DNA of 64,000 nt from Shewanella violacea DSS12. GTDB taxonomy: Bacteria > Pseudomonadota > Gammaproteobacteria > Enterobacterales > Shewanellaceae. The translations under genes and the position numbers were made by a program. The notes below the pieces were generated by a model, which worked only from the letters and a program-made list of their open reading frames with translations, did no database searches and had not been told where the DNA came from. Of the stretch, positions 51,917-62,865 are shown piece by piece (positions within the stretch are counted from its first letter, which is position 1; every line of letters begins with the position of its first letter). The stretch covers positions 3,739,684-3,803,683 of the forward strand of contig NC_014012.1 in assembly GCF_000091325.1 (NCBI RefSeq), given 5' to 3'.

Positions 51917-52710
51917 TAGCTCAGCCCTCCTTTACGGACTTTCTCGATGAAGTGAGCAAATCCTTCCTCACCCAACCAGAAATCCAGAGAGTGTTGCACA
52001 CCATTACTGGTCAATGTAGCACCAGATAGTGCATCTACACCGTGGACAGAAGCCGCTATGACTGGGTTTTTAGTGACCTTAATCGCTAAATTACCTTGTT
52101 CATCATAAAGCTTCTTACCATGCCATTTAGCCATCCAGATAGGGTTCTGAACTTCACCACCCAGACCCGGAGTTTCACCCGAACCTGTGAATGAGTAATA
52201 AACCAAACTCTGAATCGTATTCATGTCAGGGTCAATCGCCAGGAAAGCATACATGGTAGACCAAAGGCCATAGCCCTTGATTGGCAAGATAAGCGTCTTA
52301 GGCTGACCTTGCTCGTCGTTAACCACATAGACAACCGCAGTATTAGCTACACGGTTAACCGAGGCGATATCATGCTTAGGAATAAAGGCATTAGCTGGAT
52401 CGCGAGATGCTTTATCAGCATCGAAGCTATCTGCATCACCTTCTACCCAATCACCGCTCTTAAGGTCGACAAGCTTAGCCACAACAAACTTCTTGTACTT
52501 AAGCTGTACGTCTTGCTTAGAAACAGACGCAGACTTAGTATCAATAATGCCTGCAGCTTCAAGAATATATTTCTGCTTATCCAGCAGTTTATTCTCTATC
52601 TGAATAGGCCTTAGCATGACGGCAGCTGTCGATACAAAAATAGAGCAGACAAAGCATAAACCGACAACGACAAAGAGGGTTCTACCAAAAGAATCTTTGT
52701 TACTAGCCAC
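51916..52710 (-). CDS. nqrC: Na+-translocating NADH:quinone reductase subunit C
   Basis: Subunit with one N-terminal helix and a periplasmic domain carrying FMN on the Thr of [10 protein letters not shown] (near residue 223). I chose the GTG at 52710 ([13 protein letters not shown]), with GGAGG 7 nt upstream; the longer frame would run into nqrB. It overlaps the nqrB stop by 8 bp. Length 264 residues, normal for the family. Confidence 0.96.
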   Translation of the reverse strand: MASNKDSFGRTLFVVVGLCFVCSIFVSTAAVMLRPIQIENKLLDKQKYILEAAGIIDTKSASVSKQDVQLKYKKFVVAKLVDLKSGDWVEGDADSFDADKASRDPANAFIPKHDIASVNRVANTAVVYVVNDEQGQPKTLILPIKGYGLWSTMYAFLAIDPDMNTIQSLVYYSFTGSGETPGLGGEVQNPIWMAKWHGKKLYDEQGNLAIKVTKNPVIAASVHGVDALSGATLTSNGVQHSLDFWLGEEGFAHFIEKVRKGGLS

Positions 52711-53902
52711 GTGCAATCCTCCGCTTGATGTTTGCCTGAACCACAAAGTGATCGAACAGTGGGGCAAACAAGTTGGCGAATAAGATAGCCAACATCATAC
52801 CTTCTGGGAACGCTGGGTTAATGACGCGAATAAACACCGCCATAGCACCAATCAAGATCCCGTAAGCCCATTTTGCCGAGTTAGTGAACGAAGCCGATAC
52901 AGGATCGGTCGCCATAAACATCATACCGAAGGCGAAACCACCTAGCACTAGATGCCAGTACCAAGGCATAGCAAACATTGGGTTAGTGTCACTACCAATG
53001 AAGTTCAACAGGTAAGAGACGGCAATCATACCCGCCATCACACCGGCAACGATGCGCCATGATGCAATACGAGCGTAGATAATAACCGCGCCACCCAACA
53101 AGAGAGCAAGGGTAGAAACTTCACCGACAGAACCAGGAATGAAACCTAGGAAAGCATCCCACCAATTCTGGTTGAATCCGTATTCTAGTGTGCCTTGAGC
53201 CGCTTGACTCAGTGCCGTAGCACCAGAGTAACCGTCTGCTGCAACCCAAGAGGTGTCACCAGACATGCTTAGCGGATAAGCGAAGAATAGGAAAGCACGA
53301 CCAGCCAGTGCAGGGTTGAGGAAGTTACGTCCCGTACCACCGAAGATCTCTTTGGCAACGACCACACCGAAGGTGATACCTAAGGCAACCATCCACAAAG
53401 GAATCGTAGCGGGTAGGGTCAGCGCAAACAGCACCGAAGTAACAAAGAAACCTTCGTTAACTTCATGGCCGCGTACCGACGCAAACAAGACTTCCCAGAT
53501 ACCACCAACGGCGAATGTCACCGCATAGATAGGCAGGAAGAAACAGGCGCCGTACCACAAAAGGGCCGCGATTCCCGAACTCTCATTAAGTTCAGTACCA
53601 AACATACCGAACAGGCTAACCTGCCAAACATCTGGTGTAGAAAAACCGGCAGCTATCGCGTCTTGAGCTTGCAAACCTACGTTATACATACCAACGAACA
53701 TGGCTGGGAATGTACATGCCCACACCAAGATCATCATACGTTTCAGGTCTAAATTATCGCGAACATGGGTTGCGCCCTTGTTCACATGACCTGGGGTATA
53801 AAAAACCGTATATGCAGCTTCGAAAACGGCGTAAAATTTTTCGTATTTACCGCCCTTCTCAAACTGAGGTTCGATACCCTTAAAAAACTCTTTCAAACCC
53901 AT
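52703..53902 (-). CDS. nqrB: Na+-translocating NADH:quinone reductase subunit B
   Basis: Large membrane subunit of 399 residues with about ten helices that forms the Na+ path. It carries covalent FMN on the Thr in [11 protein letters not shown] (~residue 230) and probably binds riboflavin and quinone. It overlaps nqrA by one base. Confidence 0.97.
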   Translation of the reverse strand: MGLKEFFKGIEPQFEKGGKYEKFYAVFEAAYTVFYTPGHVNKGATHVRDNLDLKRMMILVWACTFPAMFVGMYNVGLQAQDAIAAGFSTPDVWQVSLFGMFGTELNESSGIAALLWYGACFFLPIYAVTFAVGGIWEVLFASVRGHEVNEGFFVTSVLFALTLPATIPLWMVALGITFGVVVAKEIFGGTGRNFLNPALAGRAFLFFAYPLSMSGDTSWVAADGYSGATALSQAAQGTLEYGFNQNWWDAFLGFIPGSVGEVSTLALLLGGAVIIYARIASWRIVAGVMAGMIAVSYLLNFIGSDTNPMFAMPWYWHLVLGGFAFGMMFMATDPVSASFTNSAKWAYGILIGAMAVFIRVINPAFPEGMMLAILFANLFAPLFDHFVVQANIKRRIARG

Positions 53903-55236
53903 TAGCCTTCCCTCACGATCGTATCTAAACAGTCACGTAAGTAAGTAGCATAATCATACTTACCCGGACATACGACAGTACATAATGCCAAATCTTCTTC
54001 GTCTAATTCCAAGGCACCTAAGGTAACGGCACCGTCAGTATCGCGTGACACTAAGTCGCGCAATAACATAGTAGGAAGAATATCCAGAGGCATCACTCGC
54101 TCATAGTTACCGATTGGCACCATAGCTCGATCCGACCCACCAGTACTCGTCGTCATGTTAAACAGACGTGAAGGTGATAGATGACCTAAGAAAGTACGAG
54201 TGATAGAGAACTTATTACTGCCAGGCATAGCCCAACCAATAAATTCCTGTTCTCTGCCTTCTTCAAGCAGTGATAACTGCTGATGGAAACGTCCCAAATA
54301 AGCATGAGGTCCAGTGGCTGTTCGTCCGCTCAAAACTGAGCCTGAAACAACACGAACGTCACCGTCTAAGGTTTCATTTGCAGTCAATTCTGCAGAAGAA
54401 GCACCTAGTTGAGTACGAACAAGTCTTGGCTTACTCGCCTTAGGACCAGCAATGGCTACCACACGTTGAGTGTTTAACTCACCGGTAATAAATAGCTGAC
54501 CAATGGCAATGACATCTTGGTAACCCACATGCCAAACCGTTCTGTTAACCGATGCGGAGAGTAGGAAATGTATATGTGTACCGACGAGACCCGCAGGATG
54601 TTTACCTGCAAATTCTTCGACTTGAGCATTAGCAGCTGGAATATCGGCTCCAGGCGCCTTACACAAAAATACCTTACCTTTAGTCAATCTTGACAGGACC
54701 TTAAGTCCATTTTCAAAATCAGCTTTATGCGCACCGATAACCACTTCAGGGTCGGCAGCAAGAGGTTGAGTATCCATCGCGGTAACAAAGATGCCAGCAG
54801 CGGTAGAATCTACTGCAGGGGCCTTACTGAAAGGGCGAGTTCGCAAAGCCGTCCACAACCCTGATTCAATAAGGTTGTCTCGAACTAGTTGCGAATCCAA
54901 CGACTCTAATTCTGCTGCAGCATATTTAGCAAAAGAGACACTATCATCTCCTTCGATATCTATGACGACTGACTGCAGAACACGTTGTGCGCCCCGGTTA
55001 ATTTCTGAAATTGTGCCACAGGCTAAAGCAGTATATTTAACACCAAGGTTCTTCTTATCTTCAAAGATAACCTGGCCTTTCTTAACTTTATCACCCACTT
55101 TGATTTTCATCGTGGGGCGTAAGCCAATATACTCTTCACCCAAAGTAGCTACACGTTTAATGGCTGGGCCATCATGGACAACTTGCTCTGGTCCGCCTGC
55201 TATAGGCAGGTCCAATCCTTTCTTTATTGTAATCAT
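53902..55236 (-). CDS. nqrA: Na+-translocating NADH:quinone reductase subunit A
   Basis: Peripheral cytoplasmic subunit of 444 residues, first gene of the operon. It begins [14 protein letters not shown] and contains [23 protein letters not shown] (quoted: [17 protein letters not shown]) and the C-terminal [22 protein letters not shown] chose the ATG at 55236 because it matches Vibrio NqrA; the in-frame GTG four codons earlier is weaker. The 456-bp region upstream, to the luxS terminator, has a small GGCTCA/TGAGCC hairpin but no recognised operator. Confidence 0.97.
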   Translation of the reverse strand: MITIKKGLDLPIAGGPEQVVHDGPAIKRVATLGEEYIGLRPTMKIKVGDKVKKGQVIFEDKKNLGVKYTALACGTISEINRGAQRVLQSVVIDIEGDDSVSFAKYAAAELESLDSQLVRDNLIESGLWTALRTRPFSKAPAVDSTAAGIFVTAMDTQPLAADPEVVIGAHKADFENGLKVLSRLTKGKVFLCKAPGADIPAANAQVEEFAGKHPAGLVGTHIHFLLSASVNRTVWHVGYQDVIAIGQLFITGELNTQRVVAIAGPKASKPRLVRTQLGASSAELTANETLDGDVRVVSGSVLSGRTATGPHAYLGRFHQQLSLLEEGREQEFIGWAMPGSNKFSITRTFLGHLSPSRLFNMTTSTGGSDRAMVPIGNYERVMPLDILPTMLLRDLVSRDTDGAVTLGALELDEEDLALCTVVCPGKYDYATYLRDCLDTIVREG

Positions 55237-55692
55237 ATCCACAAGCACTACGTTATGAAGGAAAGATAATGCGCCGCGTTCCTGTTTAATTCGACAGGTT
55301 TTTAAACAAGGCTCACCTCGATGAGCCAGCGCAGATTTATCACGAAAATGAGACCGTAATCACACTGTTCGCGCGCATTTTACAGTAATTATCACTGTAT
55401 CGCCATGAAAAATGTGGGTGTTTTAAAAGGATTGTGAATTTTTAAATTCGGCTAGGACTCACAATTTTTTAATTTATTTCTATCACACAATGGCCAATTC
55501 AAATGATCCCCTTATCAGGCAAGTGTATCGGCGTTTTTAAAATATCAAACAAAGCTTATTAAATATTGTTCCAGCTTCTTAGGAGCTAAAGGGACGATAT
55601 TTATTCATTTGATCAAATTTGTGCTCGACCTCACATCACAAGTTTCATCTCAGAAGATAGATGGCTAATTGCCATGAGTCGAATTTAAGCCC
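55237..55692. other. Upstream region of the nqr operon
   Basis: About 455 bp containing the nqrA promoter region. There is a GGCTCA-CCTCGA-TGAGCC hairpin (55310-55327). No ORF with a ribosome site and no operator I can name. Confidence 0.45.
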
Positions 55693-55720
55693 AAAAAAAA
55701 GCGGCTAAGCCGCTTTTTTA
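55693..55720 (-). terminator. Intrinsic terminator after luxS
   Basis: AAAAAAGCGGC-TAA-GCCGCTTTTTT, 13 bp past the luxS stop, with long A/T flanks. Confidence 0.92.
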
Positions 55721-55732
55721 TCTGAGTTGGTA

Positions 55733-56242
55733 TTACAAGCCTTTGAGGATGTCGTCACTGAGTTTCAGTTCATCGTTCTTATTCACACTGATCCCCGAGG
55801 CGATAATCATACGAGCAATACTCTTGGCCTGATCAAGAGAGTGCATATCATAAGTGCCACATTGAAATTCATTGAGTTCAGGGATTTCCGATTGCTTCGC
55901 CACTTTTAACACATCATTCATAGCCGCTAGCCAAGCCTCGGCCACGTCCGCCTCGGTAGGCGTTCCTATCAGGCTCATATAGAAACCAGTGCGACAGCCC
56001 ATGGGAGAAATATCTATGATTTCAACTGAATCGCCATTGAGGTGATCACGCATAAAACCGGCGTAAAGGTGCTCTAAGGTATGTATACCCCGCTCACTTA
56101 AGATGTCTTTATTCGGCACACAGAAACGCAAATCGAATACTGTGATGCAGTCACCGCTAGGCGTCTTCATGGTTTTCGCCACACGAACGGCTGGGGCATG
56201 CATGCGAGTATGATCGACGGTAAAGCTATCTAATAATGGCAT
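55733..56242 (-). CDS. luxS: S-ribosylhomocysteine lyase LuxS
   Basis: Splits S-ribosylhomocysteine into homocysteine and DPD, the precursor of autoinducer 2. The 169 residues contain the metal ligands HTLEH (~54-58) and the Cys of FQCGTYDMH (~128). The catalytic Cys is in PMGCRTGFY (~84). The ATG at 56242 ([12 protein letters not shown]) has GGAGAG ~6 nt upstream and gives the standard length; the longer frame is rejected. Confidence 0.98.
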   Translation of the reverse strand: MPLLDSFTVDHTRMHAPAVRVAKTMKTPSGDCITVFDLRFCVPNKDILSERGIHTLEHLYAGFMRDHLNGDSVEIIDISPMGCRTGFYMSLIGTPTEADVAEAWLAAMNDVLKVAKQSEIPELNEFQCGTYDMHSLDQAKSIARMIIASGISVNKNDELKLSDDILKGL

Positions 56243-56931
<689 letters not shown>

Positions 56932-57231
56932 CTAGCCTCTACAGTTTGGAGAATCAGGTACATTTGATTCCACAAGCCACTCTTCTGGAGTGAAAGTATG
57001 CATAGATAAGGCATGTAAGCCATTAGCAAACTCATCGGCTAGCGCCTCATTCACAGATCTATGTCTGCCGAGTAGGCGTTTACCCTCGAAAGCTTCACTG
57101 GTGATAATGACCTTAAAATGTGTCTCTGAATTCGGAGGCACGTGGTGATTGTTACTCTCGTTGATCACTTCCAGGTGACTAGGCGACAGGGCCGCGGTGA
57201 GTTTTTCGGTAATGAGTTGCTCTACTGACAT
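56932..57231 (-). CDS. BolA family protein
   Basis: Small protein of 99 residues with the BolA fold: EQLITEKLTAALSPSHLEVINESNNHH, FKVIITSEAFEGKRLLGRHR and ALSMHTFTPEEW. BolA proteins act with monothiol glutaredoxins in Fe-S handling and in morphology control. I chose the ATG at 57231 over the TTG six codons upstream. The wording is close to BolA itself, but IbaG-type paralogues exist, so no symbol is given. Confidence 0.9.
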   Translation of the reverse strand: MSVEQLITEKLTAALSPSHLEVINESNNHHVPPNSETHFKVIITSEAFEGKRLLGRHRSVNEALADEFANGLHALSMHTFTPEEWLVESNVPDSPNCRG

Positions 57232-57364
57232 AGGAATATTCTCAAACAAGCAAAATGCGATGGCGGCAGATTAATACCTAAGCCAAAAAAGATCAATGAT
57301 TGCAATACTCCCCTAGCCTTTAAAAAGGGCACTGACCCCCCTATAAAACCCGAGACGAATAATG

Positions 57365-58030
57365 TTAATCAAAATAATGAGGCGTTACTTGTCTAAAAGT
57401 ATAATTAATCCTAGTTTCCTCGACCTTCATTCTCTTAGGTAAAGCATGCTCCCACCTGTCTTGCATCGGCCAATGCATGATCAAGAGATCACCTGATTGC
57501 AGCGCAAAGGTTTGCTTCTCATGAGTGACCTTGTCTCTGAAAATAAAGTCTCGGGTCGCACCCAGTGTGATTGAAGCGATATCACTGCCAGCTAAAAATT
57601 CTGGCTCATCATCGCAGTGCCAACCCATGGACTCCTTGCCATCGGCGTAGCGATTAACAAGCACACCGTTAGACTGTAAGTTAAAATCCCGTTTGAGCTT
57701 CTGCCTTAGTCTGTCGGCATATTTAGGCCAGTAAAGCGCCTTGACCAGCAAGCCTGAATACCTGGTATCGCAGCCTGCATCTGCGAACCAAACTTGAGAT
57801 CTGGGTATACGATGTCGTTTTCCATAGACTTGGATTTCGGGAGACTCAAATGGATAGCCTTGAACCTCTCTGAGTAGTGCCATCTGCTGGGCTGGTGCTA
57901 GATAGCCTTTAACCCAAGTTACCTGAGGGGCTGACCGCCTGCCTTTTAATAGCAGTGATTCAGTTTCAGGTTCTGCTTTAGTTTCAGAGCCGAGGAGCCC
58001 ATTTAAGGCTAAACTTTGTTGCTTCATCAC
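57365..58030 (-). CDS. AlkB-like 2-oxoglutarate/Fe(II) oxygenase
   Basis: Predicted repair dioxygenase that removes alkyl groups from DNA bases, of the ALKBH2/3-like subgroup (221 residues). Iron ligands are in MGWHCDDEPEF (HxD, ~137-141) and in the His of RWEHALPKR. The 2-oxoglutarate-binding Arg is in RINYTFR (~209-215). The substrate segment PRSQVWFAD is conserved. It is divergent from rlmG. Confidence 0.9.
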   Translation of the reverse strand: MMKQQSLALNGLLGSETKAEPETESLLLKGRRSAPQVTWVKGYLAPAQQMALLREVQGYPFESPEIQVYGKRHRIPRSQVWFADAGCDTRYSGLLVKALYWPKYADRLRQKLKRDFNLQSNGVLVNRYADGKESMGWHCDDEPEFLAGSDIASITLGATRDFIFRDKVTHEKQTFALQSGDLLIMHWPMQDRWEHALPKRMKVEETRINYTFRQVTPHYFD

Positions 58031-58186
58031 TTATTATAAACCTTAAGCAGTTATGAATGGAGCACTCGATAGCTATCTACTGATATCGCGAGTTATCGAC
58101 AGTTATCAAGAGCTATCGACCATATATACCTCGACCACTAAATCTGCGATAATACGCGCCCTCATTTTATTGGTACAGTTTGACTT

Positions 58187-59452
58187 ATGACAACTCAATT
58201 TTCAGTAGCAGATATCGAACTAGAATTACATCGTTATCCAAGTGAACAGGAATCCAACCTACAGGCGTGGGATGCTGCTGATGAGCACCTGATCAAGCAT
58301 CTGACTGAAATTGAGCAGACTGCGGTAACCACGGCTATCATCAATGATAATTTCGGTGCTCTGACGGCTAGCCTTCTCTCTATGGACAGTCAATGGCCAC
58401 TCCTATTAGAAACTGACGCCAAAACCAGTCAGTTAGGCACCCAGCAAAACTTAGCCAAGAATAAACTCAATAGCGAGAATATTCGTTGGGTTAATAGCCG
58501 TGAAGCACTGCCGAGTTCAGTTGAACTGGTATTGATGAAACTGCCAAAAAACCTGAGCTATTTCGCTCACCAGCTTAGCCGATTATCTCAAGTCTTACCT
58601 CAGGGCACTCAGGTACTCATTGGCGCAAAAGCAAAATCAATCAACAAGTCACTACTCGAAGTGTTTGCCAAAAATTTAGGCCCGGCAAGTGCCAGCCTGA
58701 CCTGGAAGAAAACCCGAGTGATAACCTGCATCAGTGATGGCAAGGTTCGTTCCCTGCCACAAGGTGTCACTTGGTCTATTCCTGAGTTGAAGCTAGAGAT
58801 CAGTAACCTAAGTAATGTCTTTGCTGCCAACAAGCTGGATATCGGCGCCCGCATCATGCTGGATAACATGCCTAAGGGTGACTTCACCTCTATCATAGAT
58901 CTGGGTTGTGGCAATGGTGTGCTGGGTCTACATGCTAAGCAAGTTTTTCCAAAAGCTTATGTTCATTTTATCGATGACTCAGAAATGGCTGTCGAGTCGG
59001 CAAGACAAAACTGGTCACTCAACAATTTAGATACTACAGATCTCGTTGGCGAGCAGGCCACCTTCGGCTGGGATGACTGCTTAACCCATCTAAGCGAAGG
59101 CGTACGCCCGGACTTGATTCTGTGTAACCCACCTTTCCATCAAGGTGAAGCTATTACCGACCATATCGCCTGGCAGATGTTTCTTCAATCTTGGCGAGCA
59201 CTGAAAAATGGCGGGATTTTGCATGTTGTAGGTAACCGTCATCTGGCTTATCACGTGAAACTACAGCGTATCTTTAAAAACTGCACCACTGTCGAGTCCA
59301 ACGGTAAGTTTGTTATCTTACAGGCGCAGAAGATCAGCAAGAAAGCCGAGTCCCATGAAGATGAATACTTAGCGCCCAGCAGTGATGCCCCTGATAGCTC
59401 TCAACCGAGCGAGCCACACCCACAGAGTTCACTTTATGGTGCAAAGCGTTAA
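58187..59452 (+). CDS. rlmG: 23S rRNA (guanine-1835-N2)-methyltransferase RlmG
   Basis: SAM-dependent rRNA methyltransferase of 421 residues with a duplicated N-terminal domain. The catalytic domain has [12 protein letters not shown] (~241) and the base-amine motif [12 protein letters not shown] (~309). It is about 40 residues longer than E. coli RlmG; the extra part is a hydrophilic tail rich in Ser, Pro and Glu ([16 protein letters not shown]) that looks disordered. Confidence 0.94.
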   Translation: MTTQFSVADIELELHRYPSEQESNLQAWDAADEHLIKHLTEIEQTAVTTAIINDNFGALTASLLSMDSQWPLLLETDAKTSQLGTQQNLAKNKLNSENIRWVNSREALPSSVELVLMKLPKNLSYFAHQLSRLSQVLPQGTQVLIGAKAKSINKSLLEVFAKNLGPASASLTWKKTRVITCISDGKVRSLPQGVTWSIPELKLEISNLSNVFAANKLDIGARIMLDNMPKGDFTSIIDLGCGNGVLGLHAKQVFPKAYVHFIDDSEMAVESARQNWSLNNLDTTDLVGEQATFGWDDCLTHLSEGVRPDLILCNPPFHQGEAITDHIAWQMFLQSWRALKNGGILHVVGNRHLAYHVKLQRIFKNCTTVESNGKFVILQAQKISKKAESHEDEYLAPSSDAPDSSQPSEPHPQSSLYGAKR

Positions 59453-59635
59453 GCCGGATATGGGATAACAAATTCTAGCCACTTGGGTGACAACAAGTGG
59501 TTAAGAATCTTGCTAGCTTGGGTTATTCAGAAATACTGAGTACGACTCAATGTTTAACAGTAAAAAGTTAAATTCTCATACAAAATAGATGAATGTGCCT
59601 TGAGGAGGAATAACAAAAACGCAGCGTCAGCGAGC

Positions 59636-59926
59636 CTACATTTTCTCTATCCTTTCATCGATACAGTCACTTCCTCCCATATCAAACTCTCGGCAAATCC
59701 ATGGTCGATATTCATAGATAGAACACATTAACGTATCTCTATCTAAAGCAGAGCACCAGCCATCATCTAATCGCAACATAGATTCATTCCCATGCATATC
59801 AACATAAATATGCTGATCAGGAACACCCGTCTCAGAAAGAATCATGACTTCTGAGCTACAACAGCATGCCTGACAGTTCGAACATGTGACTTCGGCAACT
59901 TGTATGTTTTTTACTATAATCGTCAT
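59636..59926 (-). CDS. YkgJ family cysteine-cluster protein
   Basis: Small protein of 96 residues with the cysteine pattern of the YkgJ/CxxCxxCC family: CSNCQACCC, then WCSALD, MCSIYEYRPWICREFDMGG and a final Cys. It probably binds zinc or an Fe-S centre. The ATG at 59926 is chosen, though no strong ribosome site is seen. The function is unknown. Confidence 0.75.
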   Translation of the reverse strand: MTIIVKNIQVAEVTCSNCQACCCSSEVMILSETGVPDQHIYVDMHGNESMLRLDDGWCSALDRDTLMCSIYEYRPWICREFDMGGSDCIDERIEKM

Positions 59927-60174
59927 AAACAGCAACAATAAATTCAATGACTAATAGGATACTCTAAACAAGAATTTTTCTCGAACTTATAGTGCAGAAT
60001 AAAGCCATATATGGACGCTAATTATAACACTGGATTCTACAAATCAATTTGGCCCTTTGACGCCAATTAAAGAGCGGCCACTTCATCACGTTTCGCTATG
60101 CTGCTCAGCCAAACAAACCACTTAAAATCTAACTAGTGACTATAACCTCCCAACAGTATGATGCTTATTGATAT

Positions 60175-60639
60175 TCACCGATGAAATACCATATAAACTT
60201 CATCTTCCTCTACTTTAGTGGCAATGAAACCTGCTTTTGTATAAGTGTTAATCGCACTTTGATTATCTTCAAATACTGTCAACATTAGTGAGTCATGATT
60301 TAATTCACTAAGGCTTATTTTTGCAAGGTAAAGAAGCCGAGAACCCACTCCCATCCCTCGATAGCCTGACTGTACATACATTTGCACAATTATAACTGGA
60401 CCCGAATGTGAAGCCAGTAATCCACATAAGCCAACAAGTTTACCCCCGACAAAAGCCCCTAACATAAGAGCATCTATACTCCCTTGCTCTATTAATTTTT
60501 CAAAATGCAATTGTGGAATGTTAACTTCGTCTTCATAGTCGGCACCAAAACTATCAGGGTTAAGCCTTAAACTCTCCAGACGTAACTCACGATAATTTAA
60601 GCTATCCTTTGATATTAGAAGTCTACAATTAGCTGCCAT
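60175..60639 (-). CDS. GNAT family N-acetyltransferase
   Basis: Single-domain acetyltransferase of 154 residues. RLNPDSFGADYEDE near the start and the acetyl-CoA motif SGYRGMGVGSRLLYLA (~90-105), then NQSAINTYTKAGFI, are typical. GAGGA precedes the ATG. It is the first of a string of small same-strand genes up to 61.45 kb that resemble gene-cassette cargo. Confidence 0.85.
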   Translation of the reverse strand: MAANCRLLISKDSLNYRELRLESLRLNPDSFGADYEDEVNIPQLHFEKLIEQGSIDALMLGAFVGGKLVGLCGLLASHSGPVIIVQMYVQSGYRGMGVGSRLLYLAKISLSELNHDSLMLTVFEDNQSAINTYTKAGFIATKVEEDEVYMVFHR

Positions 60640-60767
60640 ACTTCCTCGTGAACGCTAACCTAATCGACGGCATTTCAGCCGTAGTTACTTTCGGTTTCGC
60701 TGCAAAAAAACGCGACAGATTTAGCCCTAGGATTAAGCTACTTAATAGTGTGATTCGACAGGTTAAG

Positions 60768-60995
60768 TCAAATCTCAAGATTAATCGATTCAAGCATTGT
60801 TTTGATTTTTAATGCCTTTTCAAAATGATCTAATTTATGAGTCATGATCCACCATTCTGCGGCTTCCATGAGTAATACGGGATCATCATTTTTATTAGCG
60901 AAAAAAGCATAAAATGACAAACCAACATTAGTTCCTTTTTTCTCTATTTTTTCATCACAAACTTGGATGATTTTCAGCCTAAGACTCTCTCTCAT
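60768..60995 (-). CDS. Small conserved protein (DUF6500-like)
   Basis: 75 residues: MRESLRLKIIQVCDEKIEKKG, VGLSFYAFFANKNDDP, LLMEAAEWWIMTHKLDHFEKA. It resembles a short family I associate with DUF6500, but I am not certain of the name. It is soluble and helical, with no catalytic motif. The ATG overlaps the stop of the upstream 43-codon ORF (ATGA), so the two are translationally coupled. Confidence 0.65.
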   Translation of the reverse strand: MRESLRLKIIQVCDEKIEKKGTNVGLSFYAFFANKNDDPVLLMEAAEWWIMTHKLDHFEKALKIKTMLESINLEI

Positions 60996-61123
60996 ACAAC
61001 TCTTCTATATTTCGATAATACCAACACAAGCACTAAGACGGATAGTACACCTAGGCCCATTAATGGGGCTGATAATAGTTTGCTAACATTGAGCCAAGCG
61101 AACAAGCCAGCATTTTTATTCAT
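60992..61123 (-). CDS. Small membrane protein (43 residues)
   Basis: A short ORF begins at ATG 61123 with AAGG 4-5 nt upstream and ends in TGA overlapping the next gene's ATG. The product starts MNKNAGLFAWLNVSKLL and has one strongly hydrophobic helix (PLMGLGVLSVLVLVLVL) followed by SKYRRVV. The positive C-terminal end suggests N-out orientation. It lies 11 bp after the cupin gene stop. I recognise no family. Confidence 0.55.
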   Translation of the reverse strand: MNKNAGLFAWLNVSKLLSAPLMGLGVLSVLVLVLVLSKYRRVV

Positions 61124-61134
61124 AGCCTTATTAG

Positions 61135-61446
61135 CTATACGCTGCCTTCTGATTCTATGACTAATATTCTAGCTTCGCCGATAGGATGTGCTACATGCTC
61201 AGTCCCAACTGAGGCGTAAAAAATATCACCAACATTTAATATTGTAGATTTCTCGTTTCCGTCTTGCTTATAAAACATTTCTACCACGCCATCTAGAATA
61301 ACGAAGACTTCTTGTCCATCATTTATGTGCCATTTATAAGCTTGATCAGTCCAATGTAAACGAGTGCTTATCCCGTTCATATTCGCTATATCTTTAGCTC
61401 CCCAAGCACGAGTTGCTGTAAAATCTTTGCTTCTGATAATTTCCAC
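61135..61446 (-). CDS. Cupin domain protein
   Basis: Small single-domain cupin of 103 residues: KWHINDGQEVFVILDGVVEMFY and LNVGDIFYASVGTEHVAHP form the two conserved cupin motifs (metal-binding His/Glu partly kept). The start is a GTG at 61446 with AGGAGG 4 nt upstream. The function is unknown; such cupins often occur as mobile-cassette cargo. Confidence 0.8.
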   Translation of the reverse strand: MEIIRSKDFTATRAWGAKDIANMNGISTRLHWTDQAYKWHINDGQEVFVILDGVVEMFYKQDGNEKSTILNVGDIFYASVGTEHVAHPIGEARILVIESEGSV

Positions 61447-61502
61447 GAAACCTCCTATTAAATGCAAAGCTTTAATCGCTCATGACGTCAGCTCAGCGCT
61501 GA

Positions 61503-61568
61503 GTTTAACTGGCGTTTTTTGCAAAACGAATGACAGTTTGACGAGTCCAATGCAGCAATTTGTTAAGC
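61503..61568 (-). other. attC-like site (candidate integron cassette recombination site)
   Basis: On the - strand the 66-bp segment begins GCTTAACAAATTGCTGCATT and ends GCCAGTTAAAC. These ends fit RYYYAAC and GTTRRRY and pair at six of seven positions. It sits ~45 bp after the stop of a truncated ORF and ~55 bp before the cupin start codon, as in cassette arrays. Internal L'/L'' pairing is weak and no integrase gene is in the window. Confidence 0.4.
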
Positions 61569-61613
61569 GCTGCTCACAATGCAAAATCTACCTTTAATAA
61601 TGCCATCTAGTCA

Positions 61614-61784
61614 CTAAATATCCTGTTGTATGCACTGAGTTCGATATTGATTTCGGTTGTTATTCACCCGAGTTAAAATAACGTTGGCGCCACCAGCTGG
61701 ACTAGCAGGCACTTGTATTGCAAAGATATGATGACCAGTCCAACTACGGACAAAGTACACCCAGCCATCTTGGGAATACAGGGG
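61614..61784 (-). pseudogene. Truncated ORF (C-terminal fragment)
   Basis: An open frame of 56 codons without a start reads GWVYFVRSWTGHHIFAIQV, then PAGGANVILTRVNNN to the stop. The composition is protein-like, and the phrase RSWTG occurs in small hypothetical proteins of cassette origin. The 5' part is missing. The rest of the interval up to the hydroxylase gene (61785-61879) shows nothing. Confidence 0.45.
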
Positions 61785-61879
61785 CTAGCTAATAAGGTCA
61801 AATTTATCGACACACAGCCAATACCAAACTAGCTAGATGAAACCACAAAAATGCCGATAAGCTTCATTCGAAGCTTATC

Positions 61880-62725
61880 CTACTCTGGTGGCGAGAATAA
61901 CAAGCTTGCCCTCTGCTTTAGCGTTAACCCTGGCGAAAACGCTTCCTTGAACATAGACCTCCATTCACTGAAAGTGACAATAAGCGGGTTGAAGCTGTTA
62001 ATAGGTTTAGTGATGCCATACTCCACCGTTTCTTCCTCTTTAACATAAGTACCAAACATGCGATCCCAGATGATCAGCACGCCGGCATAGTTCTTATCTA
62101 TATATTGAGGATTACGGCCGTGATGCACTCTATGGTGTGATGGTGTGTTGAATATCCACTCGATTGGACCTAAGGTTCTAACCGCCTGGGTATGCACAAA
62201 AAACTGTAGCCCCAGATTGAGTAAGACCACAAATACCACCCAGTTTGGATCGAAGCCTAGCACCACTAACGGCAGCCAAAATCCCCACATGCCCGCTAAG
62301 GGGTACATTAAGGATTGTCTAAATGCGGTACTAAAATTCATATTTTCCGAACTATGATGAGCTACATGGGCCGCCCACATCCAACGTATCCTGTGACTGG
62401 CACGGTGGAACCAGTAATAGCAGAAGTCCTGAGCTATCATGAGTAGCACAAAATTGATGGCATTCATCTCGATATCAAACAAGCGCCAGCCAAAAAACAT
62501 CAGATAGAGTTTAGCGACCAGTAAACCGGTTAAGATATCCGCCCCTTGATGCATCCCTGCCAAACCAAAGTTACACAAGACTTCGGGAAGATGATAGCGG
62601 GCACTATGGGGTAACTTTTTCCGCCTGTCACCCAGATACCATTCCATTAAGATGCATGCAAAGAAGATAGGGGCTAGCACGAGAAGCAGCATCTCTGGGT
62701 GAGCGATCAGTGAACTAAATTCCAT
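61880..62725 (-). CDS. Sterol desaturase / fatty acid hydroxylase superfamily protein
   Basis: Integral-membrane di-iron oxygenase of 281 residues. The histidine clusters are HRASH (~109), HVAHH (~122) and HHRVHH (~199-204), with further His near the ends, as in the superfamily. Four or five membrane helices surround them. It may hydroxylate or desaturate lipid chains; the substrate is unknown. It lies ~140 bp downstream of the DUF2804 gene on the same strand, possibly in one operon. Confidence 0.88.
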   Translation of the reverse strand: MEFSSLIAHPEMLLLVLAPIFFACILMEWYLGDRRKKLPHSARYHLPEVLCNFGLAGMHQGADILTGLLVAKLYLMFFGWRLFDIEMNAINFVLLMIAQDFCYYWFHRASHRIRWMWAAHVAHHSSENMNFSTAFRQSLMYPLAGMWGFWLPLVVLGFDPNWVVFVVLLNLGLQFFVHTQAVRTLGPIEWIFNTPSHHRVHHGRNPQYIDKNYAGVLIIWDRMFGTYVKEEETVEYGITKPINSFNPLIVTFSEWRSMFKEAFSPGLTLKQRASLLFSPPE

Positions 62726-62865
62726 CAGATTTCCTTTCTCTTGTTCTTATTCTTATTTTCTCTAAAACTGATTGTGAATACTTATTGCTAATGCTGCCAA
62801 GCAAGGCTGAACCTGAGTATCCAAATACTCGCCACTCGGTAATGATGCCGGAGCTAATTTAGCTT

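Noticed and set aside
54791..55258. 155-codon open frame on the + strand
   Set aside because: Antisense to nqrA; composition and position indicate a shadow frame.
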